From Clostridium_AD sp050717635 (lineage in GTDB: Bacteria; Bacillota; Clostridia; Clostridiales; Clostridiaceae), in NCBI RefSeq assembly GCF_050717635.1, contig NZ_JBOITO010000030.1:248001-312000 (forward strand): a DNA stretch of 64,000 nt. Direction: 5' to 3'. Numbering within the stretch: the first letter of the stretch is position 1; every line of letters begins with the position of its first letter. A program made the position numbers and the translations under genes. This document shows positions 52,515-62,654 of this stretch, piece by piece. The notes beneath the pieces were generated by a model that did not search any database, had not been told where the DNA came from, and saw only the letters and a program-made list of their open reading frames with translations.

Positions 52515-53072
52515 CTAAACTTTCATTATATCTTTTTCTTTAATATCTGTTAATTTATCCACTTCTTTAATGAACTTATCTGTTTCCTTTTGGATTGTAT
52601 CTTCTGCTTTTTTAACTTCATCTTCACTAATCTCACTATTTTTTTTAAGTGCCTTAATTTTATCATTAGCGTCTCTTCTTATAGATCTTATAGCTACTTT
52701 TGCATCTTCAGCTGTTTTCTTAACAGTTTTAAGCAGTGTTTTTCTTGTTTCTTCAGTTAGTTCAGGAATAATAAGCCTAATGGTTGATCCATCGTTTGAA
52801 GGATTTAATCCTAAATCAGATTTCAATATAGCTTTTTCTATATCTTTCATAGATGCTTTATCCCAAGCCTGAATCATTAGCACTCTAGGTTCTGGTGCTG
52901 AAATGTTTGCCAACTGACTCAGAGGCATAAGACTTCCATAACATTCAACGTGAATCCTATCTAGCATTTTAGGATTCGCTCTTCCAGCTTTCAAACTTCC
53001 AAACTCATGTTTTAAAACAAGAATAGTTTTATTCATTTTTTCATCAGCAATACTAATAATTTTATTAATCAT
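52515..53072 (-). CDS. frr: Ribosome recycling factor
   Basis: Releases ribosomes after termination together with EF-G. 185 residues, the standard length. GSLKAGRANPKMLDRIHVECYG, LSQLANISAPEPRVLMIQAWD and PSNDGSTIRLIIPELTEE are all present. It lies 24 bases after pyrH in the rpsB-tsf-pyrH-frr operon. Confidence 0.97.
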   Translation of the reverse strand: MINKIISIADEKMNKTILVLKHEFGSLKAGRANPKMLDRIHVECYGSLMPLSQLANISAPEPRVLMIQAWDKASMKDIEKAILKSDLGLNPSNDGSTIRLIIPELTEETRKTLLKTVKKTAEDAKVAIRSIRRDANDKIKALKKNSEISEDEVKKAEDTIQKETDKFIKEVDKLTDIKEKDIMKV

Positions 53073-53096
53073 AGAATCCCCTCCATATTATTCTTA

Positions 53097-53816
53097 TTAT
53101 TTGGTAGAAGCAGATACTAAAGTACCAATTTTTTCTCCCAAAATAGCTCTTTTTATGTTTTCCGGTTTATCAAGTCCAAAAACTAGTATAGGTATATTAT
53201 TGTCCATACATAATGATGTAGCAGTAGAATCCATAACTTGTAGCCCTTTTTCCAGCACATTAAGATAACTTAATGTATCAAACTTTACTGCATCTTTATA
53301 TACATGAGGATCCTTATCATAAACTCCATCAACTTTTTTAGCAAGCAGTATTACATCAGCTTCTATTTCTGCTGCTCTAAGTGCTGCAGCTGTGTCTGTT
53401 GAAAAATAAGGATTACCAGTACCTGCTGCAAAAATAACAACTCTGCCTTTCTCCAAATGTCTCATAGCCTTTCTTCTTATAAATGGTTCGGCTATTTCCT
53501 TCATTTCGATGGCTGTTTGCACCCTAGTCTTTACTTCTACATTTTCTAGCGAATCTTGGAGTGCTAATGCATTAATACAAGTTGCCATCATCCCCATATA
53601 ATCTGCAGTAGTCCTGTCCATTCCTTTACCACTTCTACCACGCCATATATTTCCTGCCCCAACAACTATACCTATTTCAACACCCAGGTTTACTAGTTCT
53701 TTTATTTGAAGTGCTATCTCATTTGTAATATCAAAGTCTATCCCAAATCCTTGTTTGCCAGCTAAAGCTTCTCCAGAAATCTTCAACATAACTCTTTTAT
53801 ATTTAGCAACTTCCAT
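53097..53816 (-). CDS. pyrH: UMP kinase
   Basis: Phosphorylates UMP to UDP; hexameric and of the amino-acid-kinase fold. 239 residues with RVMLKISGEALAGKQGFGID, VVGAGNIWRGRSGKGMDRTTADYMGM (core GNIWRG), and FAAGTGNPYFSTDTAAALRA. It follows a terminator-like hairpin after tsf, so its expression may be lower than that of the upstream translation genes. Confidence 0.97.
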   Translation of the reverse strand: MEVAKYKRVMLKISGEALAGKQGFGIDFDITNEIALQIKELVNLGVEIGIVVGAGNIWRGRSGKGMDRTTADYMGMMATCINALALQDSLENVEVKTRVQTAIEMKEIAEPFIRRKAMRHLEKGRVVIFAAGTGNPYFSTDTAAALRAAEIEADVILLAKKVDGVYDKDPHVYKDAVKFDTLSYLNVLEKGLQVMDSTATSLCMDNNIPILVFGLDKPENIKRAILGEKIGTLVSASTK

Positions 53817-53842
53817 GAATATTACACCTCCAGAATTATTTT

Positions 53843-53867
53843 AAAAAAGAGAACACGCAGTGTCCCC
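53843..53867 (-). terminator. Terminator between tsf and pyrH
   Basis: As minus-strand RNA, GGGGACAC pairs with GUGUUCUC (two G-U pairs) around a UGC loop, and six U follow. It lies 9 bases after the tsf stop codon and only 27 bases before the pyrH start, so it may let part of the transcription through. Confidence 0.8.
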
Positions 53868-53875
53868 TTTAATTG

Positions 53876-54796
53876 TTATTTACCCTGCACTTGTCTAGCA
53901 ACTTCTTCAGCAAAGTTTTCTTCCTTCTTTTCTATACCTTCGCCTCTTTCAAACCTTACAAATCTTGTTACTTTTATATCAGCACCAAGTTTCTTAGATT
54001 CTTCTTGAAGTAATTTTGTAATAGTATAGTCAGCATTTTTAACCCATATTTGTTCAAGCAGACAAACTTCTTTATAATATTTATTTACTCTACCTTCAAC
54101 CATTTTTTCAACGATTTTTGCAGGTTTCCCTTCATTTAGTGCTTGAACTCTGTATATTTCTTTTTCTTTATCTAGTGTTTCATTATCAACACATGTATTA
54201 TCTAAGAATAGTGGACTTGCAGCTGCTATTTGCATTGCAATATCTTTAGCAATTTTAATTAACACATCATCTTTTTTGTCGCAGGCAAGTTCAACTAAAA
54301 CACCAATTCTTCCACCACCATGGATATAGCTTTGTACTACACCATTTTCAATAGAGAACTTTTCAAATCTTCTTACAGACATGTTTTCACCCAATTTAGA
54401 TATTAAATCCGTAACTGCGCCTGTAACTGTTATATCTTTATTAGCTATATATTTTTCAGAAACAAAGTCTTCTATAGTAGTTGAAGTAGTTTGCGCTGCT
54501 TGCAATGCAACGTTTTTAGCTAAATTAACAAAGTCTTCATTAGCAGAAACGAAGTCAGTTTCGCAATTAACTTCTACAACAGATCCAGTCTTCATATCCT
54601 CTGAAATATGCGTGCATACTAATCCTTCGGAAGCTATTCTTCCAGCTTTTTTAGCAGCAGCTGCTAAACCTTTTTCTCTTAAAAGTTCAACGGCTTTATC
54701 AATAACACCATCGGTCTCCGTTAGAGCCCTTTTACAATCCATCATTCCAGCTCCGGTCATTTCTCTTAACTCTTTAACCATACTTGCACTAATCAT
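53876..54796 (-). CDS. tsf: Translation elongation factor Ts
   Basis: The nucleotide exchange factor for EF-Tu. 306 residues: an N-terminal UBA-like domain with VKELREMTGAGMMDCKRAL, and two core domains with the EVNCETDFVSANEDFV motif. Its length is that of other clostridia. It lies 110 bases after rpsB; the gap shows no strong hairpin. Confidence 0.97.
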   Translation of the reverse strand: MISASMVKELREMTGAGMMDCKRALTETDGVIDKAVELLREKGLAAAAKKAGRIASEGLVCTHISEDMKTGSVVEVNCETDFVSANEDFVNLAKNVALQAAQTTSTTIEDFVSEKYIANKDITVTGAVTDLISKLGENMSVRRFEKFSIENGVVQSYIHGGGRIGVLVELACDKKDDVLIKIAKDIAMQIAAASPLFLDNTCVDNETLDKEKEIYRVQALNEGKPAKIVEKMVEGRVNKYYKEVCLLEQIWVKNADYTITKLLQEESKKLGADIKVTRFVRFERGEGIEKKEENFAEEVARQVQGK

Positions 54797-54908
54797 TATT
54801 ATTTCCTCCTATTCCTATCTAATTTAAAAGGTAAATGAAAGCATTACCTTCCACCTACCCCTCAAATGTTATATCCATAATTACCTTATCTCATAAATCT
54901 AATTACTA

Positions 54909-55610
54909 TTATTCAGCTAATTGTTCGCCTTGTCTTCCTTCTATAATAGCATCTGCTAATCTTTCAGTTATTAATTTAACTGCTCTTATAGCATCATCAT
55001 TACCTGGAATTACATAATCAATTTCATCTGGATCACAGTTTGTATCAACTATTGCAACTACTGGGATTCCAAGAGCTTTAGCTTCAGAAATCGCATTTTT
55101 TTCTTTTCTTGGATCTACAATAAATAGAGCTCCTATTTTGTTTGCATCCATGCTTCTGATTCCACCTAAATTTATTTCTAGTTTTTCTCTTTCATGCATA
55201 AGTTTACTTACTTCTTTTTTTGGAAGAACTTCAAAAATTCCATCCTCTTCCATTTTAAATAATTCTTCTAATCTTTTTATTCTTGTTTTAATTGTTTTGA
55301 AGTTTGTTAACATTCCGCCGAGCCATCTATTGTTTACAAAATGCATACCTGATCTTACAGCTTCAAATTTAATAGCTTCTTGAGCTTGTTTTTTTGTACC
55401 TACAAATAAAACATCCTTGCCTTCTTCAGATACAGATTTAATAAAATCATATGCCTCATCGATTTTTCTAACTGTCTTTTGTAAATCGATAATATATATT
55501 CCGTTTCTTTCTGTAAATATGTAAGGCGCCATTTTAGGATTCCATCTTCTAGTTTGATGTCCAAAATGAACACCTGCTTCTAATAATTGTTTCATTGATA
55601 TAACTGCCAT
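54909..55610 (-). CDS. rpsB: Ribosomal protein S2
   Basis: A 30S protein; 233 residues with SMKQLLEAGVHFGHQTRRWNPKM, NGIYIIDLQKT, FVNNRWLGGMLTNFKT and IPVVAIVDTNCDPDEIDYVIPGNDDA. It is the first gene of the rpsB-tsf-pyrH-frr operon, with a sigma-A promoter and a leader of about 100 bases holding one clear hairpin. Confidence 0.98.
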   Translation of the reverse strand: MAVISMKQLLEAGVHFGHQTRRWNPKMAPYIFTERNGIYIIDLQKTVRKIDEAYDFIKSVSEEGKDVLFVGTKKQAQEAIKFEAVRSGMHFVNNRWLGGMLTNFKTIKTRIKRLEELFKMEEDGIFEVLPKKEVSKLMHEREKLEINLGGIRSMDANKIGALFIVDPRKEKNAISEAKALGIPVVAIVDTNCDPDEIDYVIPGNDDAIRAVKLITERLADAIIEGRQGEQLAE

Positions 55611-55653
55611 TAATAATAACCTCCCTGGTTTTTACCTCCATTACCATCATCTT

Positions 55654-55683
55654 ATTGAAGTCCGTATATAGGAACCCTTCAAT
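55654..55683 (-). promoter_or_regulatory. Hairpin in the rpsB leader
   Basis: ATTGAAG (55654-55660) and CTTCAAT (55677-55683) pair, with TCC/GGA inside. It lies in the middle of the approximately 100-base leader between promoter and rpsB. Autoregulatory S2 leaders exist in other bacteria; no known motif was recognised here. Confidence 0.4.
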
Positions 55684-55716
55684 AATTAAGTAATGTGTGT
55701 ATTTTCTTACGTATGT

Positions 55717-55745
55717 AGTATATCACAAGATATTAATGTATTCAA
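55717..55745 (-). promoter_or_regulatory. Sigma-A promoter of rpsB
   Basis: On the minus strand TTGAAT (55740-55745) is 17 bases from TATACT (55717-55722). Confidence 0.75.
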
Positions 55746-55824
55746 TAAAAACTTTAAATCAAAATAAAAACGTAGCATAGTTATTAATATTCTCATATTA
55801 TACATATTTATACTATGTTTACTG

Positions 55825-55870
55825 AAAATAATAAGAAGCAGAGCAACTTTGCTCTGCTTCTTATTATTTT
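55825..55870 (-). terminator. Terminator of codY, overlapping its stop codon
   Basis: 21-bp perfect arms (55825-55845 and 55850-55870) with a 4-base loop. The codY stop codon lies in the first arm. Confidence 0.9.
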
Positions 55871-56637
55871 ATTTTATTAAGTTCATCAATTAGTTTATCA
55901 TTTAATATTTTAATATGTGTACCTTTCATTCCAAGGGATCTTGATTCTATTACTCCTGCACTTTCAAATTTTCTTAGTGCATTAACTATAACAGATCTTG
56001 TTATCCCCACTTTATCTGCTATTTTAGAAGCCACGAGTAATCCTTCCGGGCCATCCAATTCATTGAAAATATGCTGCACAGCTTCAAGTTCTGAATAAGA
56101 TAGTGTTCCAATAGAAAGTTGTACTACAGCTTTTTTTCGTGCTTCTTCTTCAATTATATCATTTTTGGCTCTCAAAATTTCAAGCCCAACTATAGTAGCA
56201 CTATATTCAACTATTACTAAATCATCTTCTGTAAAATCCCTATCAAATCTTGCAAGCAAAAGCGTACCTAATCGTTCTCTATTTCCGTTTATAGGTACTA
56301 TAGTGGTTATTTTATTATCTATTTTGCATTCTTTATTATCTTCTAGTACACAAAGGGCTTTATTCGAAAGATTTTCCTTTGTTTCATTAATATTAAGTAA
56401 ATTATTATTGTAATTTTCTGGAAATCTCATATTTTTTATAATTTCATCTTTTACGATATCACATTCATACCCACCCGATAATGTATAACCTAATATTTTC
56501 CCTCTTCTGCTAACAATATACACATTACATTTCAATACATCACTTAGTAAATTACAAATATCATCAAAAACTACTGGTTCAGTTCCTGATTTTTGCAATA
56601 TCTTATTTAACTTTCTCGTTTTTTCTAATAATGACAC
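55864..56637 (-). CDS. codY: Global nutrient regulator CodY
   Basis: A GTP- and branched-chain-amino-acid-sensing repressor. 257 residues: an N-terminal GAF domain (about 1-155, SLLEKTRKLNKILQKSG and VYIVSRRGKILGYTLSG) and a C-terminal winged helix with ASKIADKVGITRSVIVNALRKFESAG. It starts with GTG, 7 bases after AAGGAGG. In clostridia it controls amino-acid uptake and sporulation. It is transcribed alone from its own promoter between topA and rpsB. Confidence 0.97.
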   Translation of the reverse strand: MSLLEKTRKLNKILQKSGTEPVVFDDICNLLSDVLKCNVYIVSRRGKILGYTLSGGYECDIVKDEIIKNMRFPENYNNNLLNINETKENLSNKALCVLEDNKECKIDNKITTIVPINGNRERLGTLLLARFDRDFTEDDLVIVEYSATIVGLEILRAKNDIIEEEARKKAVVQLSIGTLSYSELEAVQHIFNELDGPEGLLVASKIADKVGITRSVIVNALRKFESAGVIESRSLGMKGTHIKILNDKLIDELNKIK

Positions 56638-56747
56638 GATATTCCTCCTTTAATATTTTTTTATTATTTGATCAATTCTCAATTAAATTCTATAATAAAC
56701 AAAATTCATAATTTTTCAAATTTTTAGAATTATTCCTTATCCATTTA

Positions 56748-56776
56748 ATAATATCATAACATTCAAGTCATATCAA
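56748..56776 (-). promoter_or_regulatory. Sigma-A promoter of codY
   Basis: On the minus strand TTGATA (56771-56776) is 17 bases from TATTAT (56748-56753), with a TGn extension. A bulged hairpin (56783-56812) lies just upstream and could be the topA terminator or part of a control site. Confidence 0.7.
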
Positions 56777-56842
56777 TATTATTTCATAAATTTCGACAAA
56801 TTATTTATGAAGTTAGTAAATTGTTTGAATTGCTTATGGTTT

Positions 56843-58954
56843 TTACTTTTCTTCCGCTTTTTCTTCAATTATCTCTTCCACTTTGTATTCCTTATGCTTA
56901 CATTCTGGATTTGAACATTCCATGTATTCTCCTTTAGATTTACTATATTTTTTAAACATATAGGTATCGCACTCAGGACATTTTATGGCTGTTGGCTCAA
57001 ACCAACTCACGAAGTCACACTTTGGATAATTACTGCATCCGAAAAATTTAGTACCCTTTTTACTTCTTCGTTCTAAAACTTTCCCATCACATTTAGGACA
57101 ATTAACTTCTAGTTCTTTAGTAATTGCTTTTGTGTTTTTACATTCCGGATAACCAGGACAGGCTAAGAAATCACCAAACCTTCCATGTTTTATCACCATG
57201 AACTTACCACATTTATCACACACAATCTCAGTAACTTCATCTTCAATTGTAATTTTAGCTATCTCTTTTTCAGCAATCTCAATATCTTTTTTTAATGGTT
57301 TAAAGAAAACGTCAACAATATTCTCCCATTTTTCTTGTCCTTCTTCTATAGTATCTAAATTATTCTCCATTTGCGCTGTAAACTCAATATCTACTATCTG
57401 TTTGAAGTATTCACTTACTATATTATTTACGATATTTCCAAGTTCAGTTACTTCTAGTGTTTTTTTATCTTTTTCTATATATCTCCTACCAAGAAGAGTT
57501 GAAATAATTGGTGCATACGTACTAGGTCTTCCTATGCCATTTTCTTCTAAGGTTTTTACAAGAGATGCCTCAGAAAATCTTGCAGGCGGTAGAGTAAAAT
57601 GCTGCTTACCTTCAGTATTTTCATTAATTAAAACATCTTTCTCCGTAAGTTCTGGGAGTTTCATAGTGTTTTCATCTTCATCTAAGTCCTCATTATAAAT
57701 TTTTCTAAATCCATCAAAAGTTACTTTAGAACCGGATGCCTTAAGTATATAGTCTCCATTTTCTATATCTATGGATACCGTACTTAGTAAACATGATTCC
57801 ATTTGACTAGCAACATATCTATTCCAAATCAAGGTATACAGCTTATATTGTGGCGCCTTTAAGGTTTTCTTAGCTATTTCCGGTGTTATTTCAACATATG
57901 ATGGTCTAATAGCTTCATGAGCATCCTGTATATTTTTTTTACCTTTATATATTCTAGGAGTTTCAGGGTAATATTTTTCACCATATTTATTTTCAATAAA
58001 TTCTTTTGCATTTCCTTGTGCTTCTTCAGATATTCTAACAGAGTCAGTCCTCATATATGTAATAAGTCCTACTGTTCCATGTCCCTCAATATCTATACCT
58101 TCGTATAATTGTTGTGCTACAGACATGGTTCTTTTAGTTGAAAAATTAAGTTTCCTATAAGCATCTTGCTGAAGCGTGCTTGTTATAAACGGTGGAAGTG
58201 GATTTTTGCTCTTAGAAGCTTTCTTTATCTTTCTTACAATAAATTCTTTTTTATTAAGTGTGTTAATAATCTCATCACTTTCACCTTTAGAATTTATCTC
58301 AATTTTCTTTCCACCCTTAGAGGCTAATTTAACATTTAGTTTATGAGTTTGACCTTCCTTATGTAGTAGACACTCTATAGTCCAATACTCTTGCGTAATA
58401 AAATTTTGTATTTCCTTTTGTCTATCACAGATTATTTTAAGTGTAACTGATTGAACACGACCTGCACTAAGTCCCCATTTAACCTTTCTCCAAAGTATAG
58501 GACTAATTTCATATCCAACCAATCTATCAAGTATACGTCTTGCTTGCTGTGCATCTACAAGAGGTGCATTTATTATTCTTGGAGTTTTTATAGCATTTTT
58601 AACTGCCGTTTTAGTTATCTCATTAAATTCTATTCTACACTTATCTTTTTCATCTATTTTTAAGGCTTTTGCTAAATGCCAAGCTATTGCTTCACCTTCT
58701 CTATCAGGGTCAGTTGCCAAATAAACCTTATCACTTTTTTTTGCTTCTTTTCGAAGTTTACTGAGAATTTCTCCCTTACCACGGATAGTAATATATTTAG
58801 GTTGATAGTTATTATCTATATCCACCCCTAATTGGCTTTTTGGTAAATCTCTAACGTGTCCCATGGACGCTTCAACTACAAAGCTGCTACCTAAATATTT
58901 TTTTATGGTCTTAGCTTTTGCGGGTGACTCAACTATTACAAGTTTTTGTCCCAT
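56843..58954 (-). CDS. topA: DNA topoisomerase I
   Basis: Relaxes negative supercoils by single-strand passage. 703 residues from the ATG at 58954 (7 bases after GGAGGGG). Toprim domain (LVIVESPAKAKTIKKYLG, TDPDREGEA), the active tyrosine in GLITYMRTDS, and three C-terminal zinc fingers (CDKCGKFMV, CPKCDGKVL, CPECDTYMF). It is located 47 bases after dprA and is the usual neighbour of codY in clostridia. Confidence 0.97.
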   Translation of the reverse strand: MGQKLVIVESPAKAKTIKKYLGSSFVVEASMGHVRDLPKSQLGVDIDNNYQPKYITIRGKGEILSKLRKEAKKSDKVYLATDPDREGEAIAWHLAKALKIDEKDKCRIEFNEITKTAVKNAIKTPRIINAPLVDAQQARRILDRLVGYEISPILWRKVKWGLSAGRVQSVTLKIICDRQKEIQNFITQEYWTIECLLHKEGQTHKLNVKLASKGGKKIEINSKGESDEIINTLNKKEFIVRKIKKASKSKNPLPPFITSTLQQDAYRKLNFSTKRTMSVAQQLYEGIDIEGHGTVGLITYMRTDSVRISEEAQGNAKEFIENKYGEKYYPETPRIYKGKKNIQDAHEAIRPSYVEITPEIAKKTLKAPQYKLYTLIWNRYVASQMESCLLSTVSIDIENGDYILKASGSKVTFDGFRKIYNEDLDEDENTMKLPELTEKDVLINENTEGKQHFTLPPARFSEASLVKTLEENGIGRPSTYAPIISTLLGRRYIEKDKKTLEVTELGNIVNNIVSEYFKQIVDIEFTAQMENNLDTIEEGQEKWENIVDVFFKPLKKDIEIAEKEIAKITIEDEVTEIVCDKCGKFMVIKHGRFGDFLACPGYPECKNTKAITKELEVNCPKCDGKVLERRSKKGTKFFGCSNYPKCDFVSWFEPTAIKCPECDTYMFKKYSKSKGEYMECSNPECKHKEYKVEEIIEEKAEEK

Positions 58955-59001
58955 TTTATCCCCTCCATCAATGTATTCTAGTATAGTTAGTATATTTTCA
59001 A

Positions 59002-60093
<1,092 letters not shown>

Positions 60094-60133
60094 ATACCTC
60101 CAATATATAAAATTTTGTTATTATTAATATTTA

Positions 60134-61657
60134 CTAAACTATCCTCTCATCTATAAATTTTCTATATTGCATAGCCTCGATGATATGCATATCTAAAATA
60201 TTTTCACTTTCATCTAAGTCCGCAATAGTTCTAGCTACCTTAAGAATTCTAGAATAGGCTCTTGTACTTAGATTAAATTTATTGTACATGAGTTCCATTA
60301 TTTTACTTGCGCTATTATCTAAATGACAATATTTTTTAATTAACTTTTGACTCATCTCTGCATTACAGTGAATTTTTTCCTTTATAAATCTTTTCGCTTG
60401 AATTTTCCTTGCTACTTCCACTCTTTTTTTAATAAATTCAGACTTTTCACTATTTTTCCCATCAACTATTTTATTATAGGGTAGTATATTCACTGCTGTA
60501 AAGATGTCAATGCGATCCAGTAAGGGACCGCTGAGTTTACTTAAATATCTTCGCCTTTCATAATCACTACAGCTACATCGTTTCTCGTAGGACCCATAAT
60601 ATCCGCAAGGGCATGGATTTAACGCACTTACAAACATAAAATTTGATGGATATTCTATGTTTCCATTAATTCTTGAAATATTGATTTTTCTATCTTCTAG
60701 TGGCTGCCTTAATATTTCTATTACATTCTTTTTAAATTCTAATAATTCATCTAAAAATAATACTCCCGTGTGGGCTAAAGATATTTCTCCAGGTGCTATT
60801 TTATTTCCGCCACCAACTAGAGCTATCCTTGATATGGTATGGTGAGGGCTTCTAAAAGGTCTTTGCAAGATAATCCCCCCTGTGTCACCTAACTTTCCAC
60901 AAACGCTATAGATTTTTGTAACCTCTAATGATTCTTCTTGACTTAAAGAAGGCAGTATTGTAGGAATTCTTTTTGCCATCATGGACTTTCCAGAGCCTGG
61001 CGGACCATACATTAATAAATTATGATTCCCAGCAGCTGCAACTTCAATGGCACGCTTTGAACTTTCTTGTCCCATAACATCCTCATAATCTAATTGCTCA
61101 TTAATTAATACCTCTACATCACTCACCTGCTTGTAAGGCATTAAGTCCCTATAATTTAAAAAGTCTACTACTTGCTTTAAATTATCTAATGGATATATTT
61201 TTGCTGATTTTACAAGACTACATTCCTTTGCATTATTACTGGGAACAATGAACTTTTTTATTTTATTTTCGATTCCTTCCATAACAACAGGCAATGAGCC
61301 TCTTACACTCTTTAACCCACCAGAAAGTGATAATTCTCCTATAAAAAGATAATCATTAATATCATTTACTATTATTTGTTTAGTTGCAAGCAGGATGCCT
61401 ACAGCTATTGGTAAATCAAATAATGACCCTTCTTTTTTAAGATCTGCTGGTGCTAAATTTATAGTTACTCTATTTACAGGAAACTCAAAGCCTGAATTTA
61501 GTATTGCAGATCGTACCCTTTCTTTTGATTCTTTGACTGCGATATCTGCAAGACCAACAATGTTTAAAGCGGGAAGCCCACGAGTTATATCAATTTCGAC
61601 CGTAACTATAACCCCTTTAATTCCTGTAAATGCAGCCGACATAATTTGTATTGCCAT
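60134..61657 (-). CDS. comM: ComM/YifB Mg-chelatase-like AAA+ ATPase
   Basis: A hexameric helicase that drives branch migration during natural transformation in other bacteria. 507 residues: an N-terminal Lon-like domain (about 20-170), the AAA+ domain with YGPPGSGKSMMAKRIPTILP and LFLDELLEFKK, and a C-terminal Mg-chelatase domain ending AMQYRKFIDERIV. The finger motif CPCGYYG-C-C is visible in NPCPCGYYGSYEKRCSCSD. It sits beside dprA. Confidence 0.94.
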   Translation of the reverse strand: MAIQIMSAAFTGIKGVIVTVEIDITRGLPALNIVGLADIAVKESKERVRSAILNSGFEFPVNRVTINLAPADLKKEGSLFDLPIAVGILLATKQIIVNDINDYLFIGELSLSGGLKSVRGSLPVVMEGIENKIKKFIVPSNNAKECSLVKSAKIYPLDNLKQVVDFLNYRDLMPYKQVSDVEVLINEQLDYEDVMGQESSKRAIEVAAAGNHNLLMYGPPGSGKSMMAKRIPTILPSLSQEESLEVTKIYSVCGKLGDTGGIILQRPFRSPHHTISRIALVGGGNKIAPGEISLAHTGVLFLDELLEFKKNVIEILRQPLEDRKINISRINGNIEYPSNFMFVSALNPCPCGYYGSYEKRCSCSDYERRRYLSKLSGPLLDRIDIFTAVNILPYNKIVDGKNSEKSEFIKKRVEVARKIQAKRFIKEKIHCNAEMSQKLIKKYCHLDNSASKIMELMYNKFNLSTRAYSRILKVARTIADLDESENILDMHIIEAMQYRKFIDERIV

Positions 61658-61797
61658 ATTATCACCCTTAACCTTCTTATTTCTTATTACTTCTATTCCA
61701 TAATTATTGACAAAATAATTTTATATAAACTTATAAGTAGATTATATTTTCATATGATTTTTCTTTTATTATAATTAACAATTAATTTTTAAGAGCA

Positions 61798-61841
61798 AGA
61801 AAAAAATATCCCTTAACTTTTTAATAAAAAAAGTGAAGGGA
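61798..61841 (-). terminator. Terminator of the hypE remnant
   Basis: A 14-position stem with one mismatch (61809-61822 with 61828-61841) is followed by a U run on the minus strand (61798-61806). It lies about 30 bases after the stop codon of the broken hypE gene, so it seems to be the former terminator of the lost operon. The rest of the 212-base gap to comM shows no clear feature. Confidence 0.8.
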
Positions 61842-61869
61842 CATCTTTTTATATTACTATATTAACTTT

Positions 61870-62229
61870 TTAGCATATTCTAGGAAATTGATCACCTAGT
61901 GGCATACTTACTATTCTTGTTCCACCAACTATAGTTTTCAAATAAACCTTATAAGGTTTGTCATCTATTACTTTTCCTATTATGGATGCATTTGTTCCCA
62001 GTGGATGGCTTTTCATTTGATTAAGTACAGCCTCAGCATACTCCTGGGGAACAATAAAACAAGCCTTACCTTCGTTTGGTATGTATAATGGATCCAGTCC
62101 TAACATTTCACAAACTCCTTGTACTTCTTCTTTTACCACTATTGAAGTTTCGTCTAATATAATAGACACCTTACTCATCTCTGCAATTTCATTTAAAACT
62201 GCTGCAAGTCCCCCTATGGTCGCATCCCT
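61870..62229 (-). pseudogene. hypE: hypE remnant (C-terminal third of hydrogenase maturation factor HypE)
   Basis: About 119 codons. They begin with RDATIGGLAAVLNEIAEMS, the conserved mid-protein segment of HypE, continue through the PurM/AIRS-C-like domain, and end with FPRIC, the invariant tail whose cysteine carries the thiocarbamate used to make the cyanide ligands of [NiFe] hydrogenase. HypE is normally about 330-350 residues, so the N-terminal two thirds are missing. An in-frame TAG directly precedes the first codon. An ATG inside (62178) could restart, but the product would lack the ATP site and should be inactive. The intact tail suggests recent loss. Confidence 0.85.
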
Positions 62230-62231
62230 CT

Positions 62232-62468
62232 AATCCAGCTGAAACCATAACGATAATACCTTTAAGCGATATAAAAAAAGCTTATAAATACCAAAAGCAA
62301 ACTCACTCACTAAATTTGTTGGATTTAATTAACATCTATGATATTAATGTTAAAGGTTATTTTATTGGAATTGAAATACAATTAATAAAAATGGGATATG
62401 ATATAAGTGATGAACTACAGATAAAGTTTCAGTCTATCTGTAATGAAATGCTTAAAATCATAGTCTAA
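62232..62468 (+). pseudogene. Remnant of a hydrogenase maturation protease (M52, HycI/HyaD-like), C-terminal part
   Basis: An open frame of 79 codons with no start. It reads NPAETITIIPLSDIKKAY, then a THSLNLLDLINIY stretch and FIGIEIQLIKMGYDISDEL, which fit the C-terminal half of endopeptidases that trim the large subunit of [NiFe] hydrogenases (compare P-G-x-I-x-I ... TH-x-x-x-L-x-x-L and x-G-I-E/Q-P). About half the usual 150 residues, with its metal-binding N-terminus, is missing. It lies on the plus strand, head to head with the hypE remnant, and the two fragments meet within a few bases. Identification is from pattern recognition, not a search. Confidence 0.6.
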
Positions 62469-62527
62469 GCTATACAATGTTGAACTGGTGTAAATACTAG
62501 TATCGACAGCTTATTGTTAAAACAGAT

Positions 62528-62567
62528 GGCAAACTAGGGCATTGCAAGATGCTTATATTAGTTTGCC
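62528..62567. other. Imperfect hairpin in the spacer between the protease remnant and yraN
   Basis: GGCAAACTA (62528-62536) pairs with TAGTTTGCC (62559-62567), with a smaller GCAT/ATGC stem inside (62539-62542, 62549-62552). A T-rich tail is not obvious. It may be the former terminator of the lost gene. The rest of 62469-62654 holds nothing recognisable apart from the yraN ribosome binding site. Confidence 0.45.
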
Positions 62568-62654
62568 AATCTTATTAAGTCATAATTATAACTATTTAGA
62601 CTAAATAGTATATATTATTTTATATTAATTTTTATTAGGAAAGGATGTTTTTGA

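Noticed and set aside
56788..56802. Possible CodY box upstream of codY
   Set aside because: About four mismatches to AATTTTCWGAAAATT in very A/T-rich DNA; not better than chance expectation without a genome-wide scan.
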